64,000 bases of DNA, taken from the NCBI RefSeq assembly GCF_000219535.2, contig NZ_CP007806.1, forward strand, positions 1,362,501 to 1,426,500. Direction: 5' to 3'. Positions 46,163 to 55,804 of the stretch are shown piece after piece. The stretch is from Brevibacillus laterosporus LMG 15441. Its GTDB lineage: Bacteria; Bacillota; Bacilli; Brevibacillales; Brevibacillaceae. The notes beneath the pieces are model-generated. The model did not search any database and was not told where the DNA came from. It was given only the letters and a program-made list of their open reading frames with translations. How positions within the stretch are numbered: position 1 is the stretch's first letter; each line of letters opens with the position of its first letter. Made by a program: the position numbers and the translations under genes.

Positions 46163-46390
46163 CTATCAAAGGGTACATACTTCTTAGATAGACGAATACC
46201 TAATACATGATAAATAGGCTATTCGAAATTACATAGATTTATATACCCATCAGCAAGGGAGTGAGCTCATGACTTACTCCCTTGCTGGTTGCTGTTAGGG
46301 GATTTTGACTTGCTAATAGTACATCGTACCAGAAAATTTTAGGTCGGATTTTTTTCTAACATACAAAAATGACAAGACAACAGTATGGTA

Positions 46391-46795
46391 TTAATCGGCT
46401 ACTCTTTCAATCGTAGGTGCAATTGCGATTGGAGGAATTGACAAAGTCCACGCTTTAGCAAATACATTCAACTTTTCACCCAGAACATAATGGTCACCAG
46501 CAGATACAGGGACTCTTAAAATTTTGTTTTGAGAAGCTAATTCCCACCAATTATCTTGATAAGAAAGTGCTTCTTCTTTTGTAGAAGTATTGGCTACAAC
46601 CATGTATATGTCATCAATCGAAATAACGTAGCCAGTGAACGGTTGTTGTTCCTCTTGCTCAACAGCAGAAATAGAGGAATGCTGTAAAGAGGATTGATTT
46701 GAATCCGCAAAAGCAGGTGTTACCCCCATTGTGAATCCAAAGCCTAATGCAAGAGTGGTTACTACCGTTACTAATTTGTTTTTTGAAATTTTCAT
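46391..46795 (-). CDS. Secreted DUF3221-like protein
   Basis: A 134-residue protein with a signal peptide (KNKLVTVVTTLALGFGFTMGVTPAFA) and a small beta domain containing FTGYVISIDDIYMVVA and, near the end, GEKLNVFAKAWTLSIPPIA, which matches the general pattern of DUF3221 (a short OB-like domain often seen in Bacillus lipoproteins). No lipobox is present. ATG 46795 has AAGGAGG ten bases upstream; TTG 46801 is an alternative start. Confidence 0.7.
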   Translation of the reverse strand: MKISKNKLVTVVTTLALGFGFTMGVTPAFADSNQSSLQHSSISAVEQEEQQPFTGYVISIDDIYMVVANTSTKEEALSYQDNWWELASQNKILRVPVSAGDHYVLGEKLNVFAKAWTLSIPPIAIAPTIERVAD

Positions 46796-46801
46796 AATCA
46801 A

Positions 46802-47565
46802 ATATCCTCCTTAAATTTTATCCGTACATAGTAGGGGTTCTATTCCTGTGTCGCAAAACCTTTATATATTCAAATATTTAACAAATTAGTCAAATTTATG
46901 GATGGTAAGGGATATCAGGAAAATTCTAAATTAGATTGCCATGTATAAATAGAAAATCATTCAAAATTATTGAGCATTCGGAAATGGGTGCTGATGTATA
47001 AGGTAAGAAAATTATTCGTTTTTGGGTTAGGATAGTGCCAATTGTAAGGTAAGCAACAGGAGGTTTTCTTCAAGTATTCAATTTAAGAAACTCCTGTTTG
47101 TTGTTTGTTGGATTATTCCTTTAGACACCCCTTATTGTGGTATAAAAATACATTCAGTACATTTGGTTTAATCTTTATGGATAATTCTATTAACTCTTTA
47201 TTCTTTTACTAATAGCTCCATCTGCACAAACCTTATTATCCGTCAATCAATCTCTGTAAAATAAGCCTATCTCATTGAAAATTATCCTTTTTAGCATCCT
47301 TTATAAGGAAGGCCGGTTCTACATGTGATGTAGTAAAACCGGCGATTTTTGCTCGTATGAGCCTGATAGTAAAGCTGTGTGAAGATATCCTCAATATAAG
47401 TAAAAGCTTACATACTTGTATAGAATATAGCGTGAAATTACTCTAGGATGAATAAATCAGATTTTCATTAAACCTGAGTGGTATATAGACCTTACATTTT
47501 TATGGAGAATAAAAAGGAATAAAACAGCCGCTCAGGATTGAGTGGCTGCTTGAAAATGCTTATGA
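46802..47565. other. Non-coding stretch of element 2 with two orphan hairpins
   Basis: No gene is supported in these 760 bp. Two hairpins stand out: AACAGGAG (about 47050) with CTCCTGTT (about 47091), and GCCGGTT (about 47312) with AACCGGC (about 47336) enclosing TACAT/ATGTA, followed by GATTTTT. Near 47520-47553 a third hairpin (CAGCCGCTCA with TGAGTGGCTG) followed by T on the minus strand is the terminator of the collagen-like gene. The first two serve no visible gene and may mark small RNAs or lost genes. Confidence 0.45.
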
Positions 47566-48726
<1,161 letters not shown>

Positions 48727-48897
48727 TTAAGAAAGGGCTAGTACCACTAGATAAAAATACAAATTTGAAAATGTGTACAGCTACCCGAAAATAAAAATCG
48801 AATGAATAAGGAAATTCGATAAAAGTAAACATGTCACGCGATGCTCTGCTTATTACAAAGAGGGGCTGATCATATAGATAACCTCAAGGGGTGAATG

Positions 48898-49187
48898 AAA
48901 TTACCTTGATAGATGTTCTGGGCACAGAAACAGATGAGGTAGTAGATGCGGTCCAGCTAAAGCTGGAAAGCAATAAGATTTATCAGCATATTCATATTTT
49001 AGATGAACGTGAGAAAGAGGTCATCATCGGTCGTTTTGGCCTAGATCAAGACAAGGAAAAAACACAGCGGGAAATAGCGCGTGAATTGGGGATTTCTCGC
49101 TCATATGTATCTCGTATTGAAAAAAGAGCATTGATGAAGCTGTTTCACGAGTTTTATCGAACGAAACAGACGCAGGGCGGGAGATGA
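48898..49187 (+). CDS. sigK: sigK coding piece 3 (C-terminal part of SigK)
   Basis: The last 95 codons of SigK plus the completing bases of one more, equivalent to spoIIIC in B. subtilis. It encodes [16 protein letters not shown], then sigma region 4 with [17 protein letters not shown] and the -35-binding helix-turn-helix [28 protein letters not shown]. Unexcised it could start only at a GTG 48891 without a proper ribosome site, and a stop (48879-48881) lies just upstream. Joined with pieces 1 and 2 it completes a 237-residue SigK. Confidence 0.95.
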
Positions 49188-49196
49188 TTTGATCGT

Positions 49197-49245
49197 GGGG
49201 GAGTACAAGAGAAACGTCAATCGAACACTCCCCCAAAAATTTCAC
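49197..49245 (+). terminator. Terminator-like hairpin after sigK
   Basis: GGGGGAGT pairs with ACTCCCCC across a 23-base loop, followed by AAAAATTT, a weak T-tract. Confidence 0.5.
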
Positions 49246-49369
49246 CATTGATCCGTACCTTTGTTATTTACATGCTTAGAACCAATACATAGAAAAGTTC
49301 AAGTATTGAAACTTTTTTTATTGATGGTTTACTTAACGTTTAAGGAAAAGAACATAAGGGATGTGGCAT

Positions 49370-49816
49370 ATGATTACGAATCTTCATGTAAGCGACGAAG
49401 AAATAGCTAAAAAAATTCTTAACGTACAAATTCCTGCATATAAAATAGAGGCAGAGATCATTCATTTTTACGGAATTCCTCAGTTAAAAGACACAGTTGA
49501 AACCATTCGTACATGCAATGAAAATTTTTTAGGCTATCTGTTAGAGGAAGAATTAGCAGGGGTTATTTCTTATACAGTGGATCAAAATCATTTGGAAATC
49601 TGTCGATTAGTGGTTCATCCCAACCATTTTCGAAAAGGCATAGCCAGAAGCTTGGTGGGTTATGTAATAGAGAATGTGGCCAAAGGAAAGAAAACAACAG
49701 TTAGTACTGGTGCAAAGAATATTCCGGCGAAAAAGCTCTATTCGATGTTTGGATTTATAGCAGTGCAAGACATTGAAGTTGCACCTAATGTTTTTATTAC
49801 ATTATTAGAAAAATAG
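49370..49816 (+). CDS. GNAT family N-acetyltransferase
   Basis: A 148-residue acetyltransferase with the acetyl-CoA binding motif LVVHPNHFRKGIARSLVGYVI near residues 78-98 and the following KNIPAKKLYSMFGF strand-helix typical of GNAT enzymes. The substrate is unknown. ATG 49370 stands eight bases after AAGGGA; ATG 49361 lies against it. It is monocistronic by position. Confidence 0.85.
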   Translation: MITNLHVSDEEIAKKILNVQIPAYKIEAEIIHFYGIPQLKDTVETIRTCNENFLGYLLEEELAGVISYTVDQNHLEICRLVVHPNHFRKGIARSLVGYVIENVAKGKKTTVSTGAKNIPAKKLYSMFGFIAVQDIEVAPNVFITLLEK

Positions 49817-50032
49817 ACAAATAAGTATGGTTCATGATGAACGAATGAAATCTCGTTCGAGAGGAATCCAAAATATTACATGTATGCTAGTCTTGGTCAG
49901 TCTGGAAATCTTGTAATTGTGATGTGTAGATAAAGGTGTTAAAGGCCATTAAATTTACATTAGGATGATCAGAGAAAAAGTGATATAATTTGATTATTCA
50001 GTCATTTATTCAATGATAAGGAAGTGTTCAGA

Positions 50033-50476
50033 ATGCCTGTTCAAACATTCAAAGCAACTTCACATTTGCAAGATGGAATGGTCGTTAAAGCCCGCTCCAG
50101 AAATTTTGAGTTGACGATTGATGAACCAAAAAGCTTAGGTGGGACTGATACTGGAATGAATCCTGTAGAAGTGGTGCTTTCCGCATTAGGTGCCTGCCAA
50201 TCTATCGTTGCTAGAGTATATGCCAAAAAATTTGACATTCATCTTGATGATTTTTGGGTAGAGGTAGAAGGTGATCTCGATACAGATGGTTTCATGAATA
50301 AATCTGATGTTCGTCGTGGATATTCTGAGATCAGATACACCTTTCATGTCAAAACTGATGCTCCAAAAGAACGAGTAGAATCATTTGTAGAATTTTTAGA
50401 GCGAACTTGTCCAGTTGGAGACACAATTGCTAATCCGGTGAACCTAAAATTAAACGGAATTATTATTGAAGCCTGA
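50033..50476 (+). CDS. OsmC/Ohr family peroxiredoxin-like protein
   Basis: A 147-residue OsmC-fold protein. The two catalytic cysteines are present: GACQSIVA near residue 60 and ERTCPVGDTIANP near residue 128. These proteins reduce organic hydroperoxides or handle thiol stress; the YhfA-like branch fits the spacing. ATG 50033 follows AAGGAAGTGTTCAGA. A terminator follows. Confidence 0.88.
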   Translation: MPVQTFKATSHLQDGMVVKARSRNFELTIDEPKSLGGTDTGMNPVEVVLSALGACQSIVARVYAKKFDIHLDDFWVEVEGDLDTDGFMNKSDVRRGYSEIRYTFHVKTDAPKERVESFVEFLERTCPVGDTIANPVNLKLNGIIIEA

Positions 50477-50509
50477 TCTATAAAATACGTAAATGATACT
50501 AGCGGTTGT

Positions 50510-50536
50510 AAAGGCACCTCTTACAGGTGCTTTTTC
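50510..50536 (+). terminator. Terminator after the OsmC gene
   Basis: GCACCT (50514-50519) pairs with AGGTGC (50525-50530), followed by TTTTT. Confidence 0.85.
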
Positions 50537-50716
50537 ATTTTTATAAATATAACGTTAAGATGATAGCTATACAGGAATCGACTAGTCTCCTGATAGTAAG
50601 AAGATCTTCCATGTAACAAAAGAAATTACAATTAGGTTTACTTTTGGTAGTAGATTAAAATAAAATAAGATATAACTTCTTTCAATTAAATACTTCGATG
50701 AGGAGTGTGGTTACTA

Positions 50717-50980
50717 ATGAATGTCTACACCGAACCTCCTAAAAGATGCCCAGTTTGTAAGAACCAAAAGCTTCACAAAACCGAAAGCCGCATTCAGGTA
50801 TTCGACGATCTTGTAGACGGAGAGCCAAGAAAAATAGAGGTAAAACGCCAAAGATACAGATGTCCGAATTGTCTGACTAAGTTGTGGGACAAGGTTCACG
50901 GAGCATGTTCATATCGAAGGAAAACGTACACATTTATGGAAAGAGAGCAAAATATCCGCAAAGAAAAAAACATTCGATAA
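50717..50980 (+). CDS. Zinc-ribbon protein resembling the N-terminus of ISL3-type transposases
   Basis: An 87-residue product with CPVC near residue 11 and CPNC near residue 53 separated by a strand-rich segment (KIEVKRQRYR), like the zinc finger that begins ISL3/IS204 family transposases. No helix-turn-helix or DDE domain follows before the stop, so it is either a remnant or an independent small gene. GAGGAG lies 11 bases before ATG 50717. Confidence 0.6.
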   Translation: MNVYTEPPKRCPVCKNQKLHKTESRIQVFDDLVDGEPRKIEVKRQRYRCPNCLTKLWDKVHGACSYRRKTYTFMEREQNIRKEKNIR

Positions 50981-51033
50981 CAGAATCGTATGTTGAGAAA
51001 GAAGAGATTCTGAACGACTCAATGATTTTATGA

Positions 51034-51393
51034 TCACTCTCTACGTATATAAACAGGTGTTCCGATTGGCACTAGTTTGGCAAGGGTCTCTACGTCACGA
51101 TTATACATACGAATACAGCCGTGTGATACATATTTTCCGATGGAGGCTGGATTGTTGGTACCGTGGATTCCGTAGTGAGGTTTGCTCAGACCCATCCAAT
51201 ATGTACCAAACGCACTTAAGGGACCGCCTGGGTAAGAATATGGATAAGGGACTTTGCTAATAATGGTAAAATTCCCGTACGGTGTTGATGTAGCGATTTT
51301 ACCTAAAGCTACTGGGTATGATCGAACGAGCTTGTTTCCATTGAATAAATATAATTTTCGCTTAGATATGGAAACATGGATGTGATAAGACAA
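51034..51393 (-). CDS. L,D-transpeptidase (YkuD family)
   Basis: A 119-residue minimal YkuD catalytic domain, without LysM or signal peptide, which would make 3-3 cross-links in peptidoglycan or modify spore cortex. The catalytic motif is [10 protein letters not shown] followed by SHGCIRM near residues 75-97, with the nucleophilic cysteine. It starts with TTG 51393 after GGGGGTGATG. Lack of an export signal recalls small mother-cell L,D-transpeptidases, which act from the mother cell side in sporulation (inference). Confidence 0.88.
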   Translation of the reverse strand: MSYHIHVSISKRKLYLFNGNKLVRSYPVALGKIATSTPYGNFTIISKVPYPYSYPGGPLSAFGTYWMGLSKPHYGIHGTNNPASIGKYVSHGCIRMYNRDVETLAKLVPIGTPVYIRRE

Positions 51394-51546
51394 AAGACAT
51401 CACCCCCTTCCTTTAGCGTTATACATTTTATGCGTAAGAAGTGAAAGGGTAACAAATCCTTGTGTATGATTCTAAGGATAGCTTGAACAAAGAAAAGATC
51501 GAAAAACTCCCTACCAGGATTGATTTAGATTCGTAATATGAACAAG

Positions 51547-51580
51547 AAATAGGGTAAGCTTATGGGAGCTTACCCTATTT
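51547..51580. terminator. Bidirectional terminator downstream of the MFS gene
   Basis: A perfect 14-bp stem (AAATAGGGTAAGCT at 51547-51560 and its complement at 51567-51580) around TATGGG. Confidence 0.85.
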
Positions 51581-51590
51581 CAGACTCTAT

Positions 51591-52838
51591 TTATGAGGAA
51601 TGACTAGTTTTTTCCGATGTATCTAGCTGTGTTACATAAGCATCTTTACCTGCACCTAGACCCACGAGTAGCTGTAGGAAAATAACCACAATAATCCCAA
51701 GCAGAGAAGGATTCCAATCATTCGTGACATCGTGTAAAAATCCAAACAAAATAGGACCACAAGCTGCTAGTGTATACCCTATTGACTGGGCCATACCAGA
51801 TAACTCTGCTGATACCATAACGTTGGGAGCGCGCAGGGCAAACATAGTGAGAGCCAGACTGATACTTCCACCCTGCCCTAATCCAATAAACATAATCCAT
51901 AGAAACAACAAAGCGTCATTACCTAAAAGAAGCCCTGTAAAGCCAATCATGCCAAGCAGCGAAACGAGAGCGGCTAGTCCACTCTGATTCCTACTGCGAC
52001 CAGCTATCATTGGAACAATAAAACTAACTGGTAAACTGACAAATTGCATGAGAGACAAAATCCATCCTGCTGATTCGGCACTATAGCCACGATCGATTAA
52101 GATAGCCGGTAACCATGAAATACTTACGTAAAAAGCTAATGACTGCAAGCCCATAAAGAGTGTGACCTGCCAAGCAAGAGGACAACGCCAAATGCTTTTT
52201 CCAGACACCTTATCTATTGATGACTTTTGCGGAATATGTAGAGAGTGAAGCTGAGGAATCCATATCAATGTAGCCACAATGCTCAGAAAGACCACACTGA
52301 ATAGCGAGCCTCTCCACCCAACCTGTAATCCGTGTGCAATCGGTACACTAAGTCCAGATGCTAGTGCGGCAAAGATCCCCATTGATAGAGAATAAGCGCC
52401 CGTCATAATTCCAATGTTATGGGCAAAATCACGTTTGATTAGGCTAGGTAACAAGACGTTTCCGACTGCGATTGCTGACCCAATCAAAGCGGTACCAACA
52501 AATAGAAAAATAGTTGAAGGAAAGTAGCGTAAGAGAATACCTAGGCTAAGTACAAGTAGCCCAATAAATAAAGTTTTTTCCATACCAAATTGACGGGCTA
52601 GTTTTGGGGTAATGGGAGATAGGATTGCAAAAGCAATTAAAGGCAGGGTAGTTAACATTCCAGCAGTAGTGCCAGATAGACCTGTTGTATGAAGAATATC
52701 ACCAATCAGAGGTCCAACTGCTGTTATGGCAGCACGGAGATTGGCGGCAATTAAAATAATTCCGACAACGGTAAGGATTGTCCGGATTTTTGACTGATGT
52801 GCATGGATACGATTCGACTTATATGGCTGCGTATTCAT
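51591..52838 (-). CDS. MFS transporter of the CynX/NimT type
   Basis: A 415-residue protein with twelve predicted membrane helices. The start, IRTILTVVGIILIAANLRAAITAVGPLI, is typical of the cyanate/2-nitroimidazole exporter branch of the major facilitator superfamily. No substrate can be assigned. ATG 52838 follows GGAAGGAGACAGGATTAA. It is a single gene facing the L,D-transpeptidase gene on the same strand with a terminator between. Confidence 0.88.
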   Translation of the reverse strand: MNTQPYKSNRIHAHQSKIRTILTVVGIILIAANLRAAITAVGPLIGDILHTTGLSGTTAGMLTTLPLIAFAILSPITPKLARQFGMEKTLFIGLLVLSLGILLRYFPSTIFLFVGTALIGSAIAVGNVLLPSLIKRDFAHNIGIMTGAYSLSMGIFAALASGLSVPIAHGLQVGWRGSLFSVVFLSIVATLIWIPQLHSLHIPQKSSIDKVSGKSIWRCPLAWQVTLFMGLQSLAFYVSISWLPAILIDRGYSAESAGWILSLMQFVSLPVSFIVPMIAGRSRNQSGLAALVSLLGMIGFTGLLLGNDALLFLWIMFIGLGQGGSISLALTMFALRAPNVMVSAELSGMAQSIGYTLAACGPILFGFLHDVTNDWNPSLLGIIVVIFLQLLVGLGAGKDAYVTQLDTSEKTSHSS

Positions 52839-53047
52839 TTAATCCTGTCTCCTTCCCAAGCATATAGGATCTGCTGTGGTCTAGTTATAGATGAGCAGGC
52901 GATTGCCTCCATGGTGTCTGCATCTTGGATGATAATATAATGTAGATGGTACCATATAATGGATATTGACTCAAAGAGAAAGGTTCTTACATGTGTAAGT
53001 GATTTTTTTAGTACTTCAAAAAAATATAAAAAAATTTTATTTCACTC

Positions 53048-53076
53048 TTGCTAAATAAATTTACATCAGTTATAAT
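53048..53076 (+). promoter_or_regulatory. SigA promoter of tRNA-Ser
   Basis: TTGCTA at 53048-53053, 17 bases, TATAAT at 53071-53076, about 39 bp before the tRNA. Confidence 0.7.
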
Positions 53077-53114
53077 AGATTTTGTTGAGAGGTTGTTACC
53101 AACATTTACTACAC

Positions 53115-53203
53115 GGAGGGATACCGAAGTGGTCATAACGGGGCGGTCTTGAAAACCGTTAGGCGGCAACGTCACGGGGGTTCGAATCCCTCTCCCTCCG
53201 CCA
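53115..53203 (+). tRNA. tRNA-Ser(UGA)
   Basis: An 89-base class II tRNA with CCA encoded. The acceptor stem GGAGGGA pairs with TCCCTCC; the anticodon loop CTTGAAA places TGA at the anticodon; the long variable arm (GGCGGCAACGTCAC region) and the GGTTCGAATCC T-arm are typical of serine tRNA. Confidence 0.96.
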
Positions 53204-53216
53204 TACTTTATAGAAA

Positions 53217-53241
53217 AGCCGATGAAGATAATTCATCGGTT
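53217..53241. repeat. Left copy of 25-bp target duplication (tRNA terminator stem)
   Basis: AGCCGATGAAGATAATTCAT followed by CGGTT; the stem CCGATGAA/TTCATCGG is that of the tRNA-Ser terminator. An identical copy lies at 54774-54798 on the other side of the insertion sequence. Confidence 0.88.
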
Positions 53242-53243
53242 CA

Positions 53244-53290
53244 GCGTGTAGACAAAATACCGAAAGGTATGAAGGTCTGCACGCTTTTTT
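53244..53290 (+). terminator. Terminator just inside the left end of the IS
   Basis: GCGTG-T-AGAC pairs with GTCT-G-CACGC, with an inner ATACC/GGTAT hairpin, and six T follow. It would shield the transposase from outside transcription and end the tRNA transcript. Confidence 0.8.
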
Positions 53291-53327
53291 GTTGAATGTA
53301 TGAATATAGTGGAAAGGAGTGAGTTTC

Positions 53328-54752
53328 TTGTTAAAAAGACAAGATGCAGAAGCCCGTTACCAACTGTCTGTTGTTTCATTAGATGAGCTTGTCCCTTCTA
53401 ATCATTTAGTTCGTAAAATTGAGAAAGCAATTGATTTTACTTTTATATACGACCTTGTAAAAGACAAATACTCGCAAGATAATGGGAGACCGAGTGTCGA
53501 CCCTGTTGTATTAATCAAGATCGTATTTATTCAATATTTATTTGGAATAAAATCTATGCGTCAGACAATCAAAGAACTGGAAACGAATGTAGCTTATCGG
53601 TGGTTTATCGGTTATGACTTCACTCAACCAATTCCTCATTTCTCTACCTTCGGTAAAAATTATGCTCGTCGTTTTCAAGATACAGACCTCTTTGAAACCA
53701 TTTTCGCACATATTCTTGGACAAGCTCTTAAGCATCGATTTGTTGATCCTTCTGTTATGTTTATTGATTCTACTCATGTAAAGGCTAATGCTAATAAGAA
53801 GAAATACATAAAGACTATAGTTGAACAAGAGCCTAAAAAATATCTATCTTATTTAACAGACGAATTAAATCAGGATAGGATCGATCACGGAAAGAAGCCC
53901 TTGCCAAAAAAGTCTGAGTATATAAAAAAGGAAGTGAAGTTGAGCACTACTGATCCTGATAGTGGTTGGTTTATTAAGGATGAAAAAGAAAGATTATTTG
54001 CATATTCTTTCCATGCCGCAAGCGATAAGAACGGATTCATCTTAAGTGCAAAAGTAACAGCTGCTAATGTTCACGACAGCCAAATGTTCCAAGATGTTTT
54101 AAGTCAAGCTATTCATCAAGTAGGAAAACCGTATGCAGTAGCAGTAGATGCAGGCTATAAAACTCCTTATATTGCTAAAACCCTCATTACGTCTGGTATA
54201 CGTCCTGTAATGCCGTATACGCGACCACGTACAAAGGATGGATTCTTTAAGAGATACGAATATACTTATGATGAATATTATGATTGCTATATTTGTCCTG
54301 CAAATGAAATATTATCTTATGAGACAACAACCCGTGAGGGGTATCGAATGTACAGATCGAATCCATCAATCTGCAAAGATTGTTCCTTTCGGAACCAATG
54401 TACAAATAGCAAGGATTCAGTGAAAAAAATTAGTCGTCATATATGGACGGAATACATAGAAGAAGCTGATCATCTTAGACATACGCCAAAAAATAAAGAA
54501 ATCTATTCAAGAAGAAAAGAAACGATTGAACGAGTATTTGCAGATTTAAAGGAAAAGCATGGCTTGAGATGGACCACTTTACGAGGGATTAAAAAAGTGA
54601 CCATGCAGGTGATGCTTGTTTTTGCTTCTATGAATTTAAAAAAGCTCGCTACTTGGCTCTGGAATCCTGAAAAGGAGAAGCGTAAGCTTCTTCAATTACT
54701 GACTTTTTACCAACAAAAAATAAAACAAACTCTCCTTATATCAGTAGCATAA
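53328..54752 (+). CDS. IS1182-family transposase
   Basis: A 474-residue DDE transposase, complete. The N-terminal DUF772-like region reads GRPSVDPVVLIKIVFIQYLFGIKSMRQ; the catalytic residues are in FIDSTHVKANANKKK (first Asp, near residue 145), VAVDAGYKTPYIAKTL (second Asp) and KETIERVFADLKEKHGLR (Glu, near residue 400). A four-cysteine region (CYICP ... CKDCSFRNQC) lies between the last two. I chose TTG 53328, eight bases after AAAGGAG; GTG 53319 overlaps that site. There is no frameshift, so the element may be active. Confidence 0.92.
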   Translation: MLKRQDAEARYQLSVVSLDELVPSNHLVRKIEKAIDFTFIYDLVKDKYSQDNGRPSVDPVVLIKIVFIQYLFGIKSMRQTIKELETNVAYRWFIGYDFTQPIPHFSTFGKNYARRFQDTDLFETIFAHILGQALKHRFVDPSVMFIDSTHVKANANKKKYIKTIVEQEPKKYLSYLTDELNQDRIDHGKKPLPKKSEYIKKEVKLSTTDPDSGWFIKDEKERLFAYSFHAASDKNGFILSAKVTAANVHDSQMFQDVLSQAIHQVGKPYAVAVDAGYKTPYIAKTLITSGIRPVMPYTRPRTKDGFFKRYEYTYDEYYDCYICPANEILSYETTTREGYRMYRSNPSICKDCSFRNQCTNSKDSVKKISRHIWTEYIEEADHLRHTPKNKEIYSRRKETIERVFADLKEKHGLRWTTLRGIKKVTMQVMLVFASMNLKKLATWLWNPEKEKRKLLQLLTFYQQKIKQTLLISVA

Positions 54753-54773
54753 GAAGAGTTTGTCCACAGTCTG

Positions 54774-54798
54774 AGCCGATGAAGATAATTCATCGGTT
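54774..54798. repeat. Right copy of 25-bp target duplication
   Basis: Identical to 53217-53241; here the stem keeps the original T-run (54797-54803), so this copy is the complete original tRNA terminator. Confidence 0.88.
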
Positions 54799-54803
54799 TT
54801 TTT

Positions 54804-55277
54804 GTGTTTTATAAGATAGGCGTCTGTCATGTTAGTGGGAGGCATCAAAGCTTGATCTGTCGATAGGAAGATAAGATAACAAATAGATGATGACGACCGT
54901 TCCTACTAGAATTACTAGAGCGCTTAGATTTGAAGAAAGGAGGGTAAAAAGCTACTTACGATATCAGAAATGCCTCCTAAAACAAATACTCGCCCATCTA
55001 CATAGCATGATGAGCATAAAGACAAGAAAAAGGCATAGCTAAAGTTTTTGATCAGTACCCTTTACCTTGGTATATGTTTCCTGACACGGATCAAGAATGT
55101 AGCGTCTGATTGGATCTGCTATCATCTGAAGGCGAAATAGAAAAATTGAGGATAATACCAGCTTTGTATATAGCAAAACGCTCCCTTGCTAAATAAAAGG
55201 GAGCGTTTCATTGGACATATGCTGCTGATAACATGTTGTGGATCACCTGCCATATCTATTGCAAAGAAGATAGCTTC
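54804..55277. other. Intergenic region without a clear gene
   Basis: About 470 bp with no supported reading frame. A strong hairpin (AACGCTCCCTT near 55180 with AAGGGAGCGTT near 55198) with A and T flanks looks like a bidirectional terminator and would end the small minus-strand gene beginning at 55448. Confidence 0.5.
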
Positions 55278-55448
55278 TTATACTGCTCGAACGTGGTAAA
55301 AGGAGAACATAATTTTGGTCGCTAGGGCTTTTGATTTTTCAATAGCCAATACCTTTGCTTTGCGAGCGGCGTCCAACATGCTGTTCGCTTCTACACGTTC
55401 TTCCCATCTGTTCGTTTTTGTTTCGAACAAAAATGTGTACGTCCTCAT
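55278..55448 (-). CDS. Small hypothetical protein of 56 residues
   Basis: ATG 55448 is preceded by GGAGTTGAAAGAGTG. The product begins MRTYTFLFETKTNRWEERVEA and is a predicted long charged helix (ANSMLDAARKAKVLAIEKSKAL) with no signal peptide. Two plus-strand frames cover the same bases but have poor composition. A terminator-like hairpin lies about 70 bp downstream. I recognise no family. Confidence 0.45.
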   Translation of the reverse strand: MRTYTFLFETKTNRWEERVEANSMLDAARKAKVLAIEKSKALATKIMFSFYHVRAV

Positions 55449-55804
55449 CACTCTTTCAACTCCTATTTATATTCTTACTTGTTTATACGATGCAGAAACA
55501 AATAAGTTTCAAAAAGTTTGGTAATACAAGAGGCTTTCTACTTCCTATTATGATCCAAAATAAGGAAAAAGATAGGAGGTAATTGTTAATTATTTTTGAA
55601 CATTTAGAAAAAATATCATGATTGGTAAAAGGGAGATAGCTAGTGTGATACTAAAAACAGCACGAACTATTCTATTCCAAAAAAAGAAAAAAGATACCAT
55701 TTACGCCCTGTTTTTTTTAAAAAGGCAAAAAAGACAATCGAACCTCACCATCTGCCGTTTCGCTTCATGTACATTGAAATAAGATAAGGTAGGAGGTGAA
55801 ATCA
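55449..55804. other. Intergenic region, A+T-rich
   Basis: No gene is visible in these 355 bp apart from the ribosome binding site of the next gene at its end (GGTAGGAGGTG). Confidence 0.4.

Larger units (their letters stand above)
53242..54773 (+). mobile_element. IS1182-family insertion sequence (1532 bp)
   Basis: Ends are imperfect inverted repeats: CAGCGTGTAGACAAA at the left and CAGACTGTGGACAAA (complement of the right end), 12 of 15 or more matching. The element carries one transposase gene and is flanked by a perfect 25-bp direct repeat that is the tRNA terminator. A hairpin with a T-run lies just inside the left end. Confidence 0.88.

Noticed and set aside
55315-55524. Plus-strand 69-codon frame after the IS
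   Set aside because: Overlapped by a second frame and by the better minus-strand frame at 55278-55448; no convincing product.
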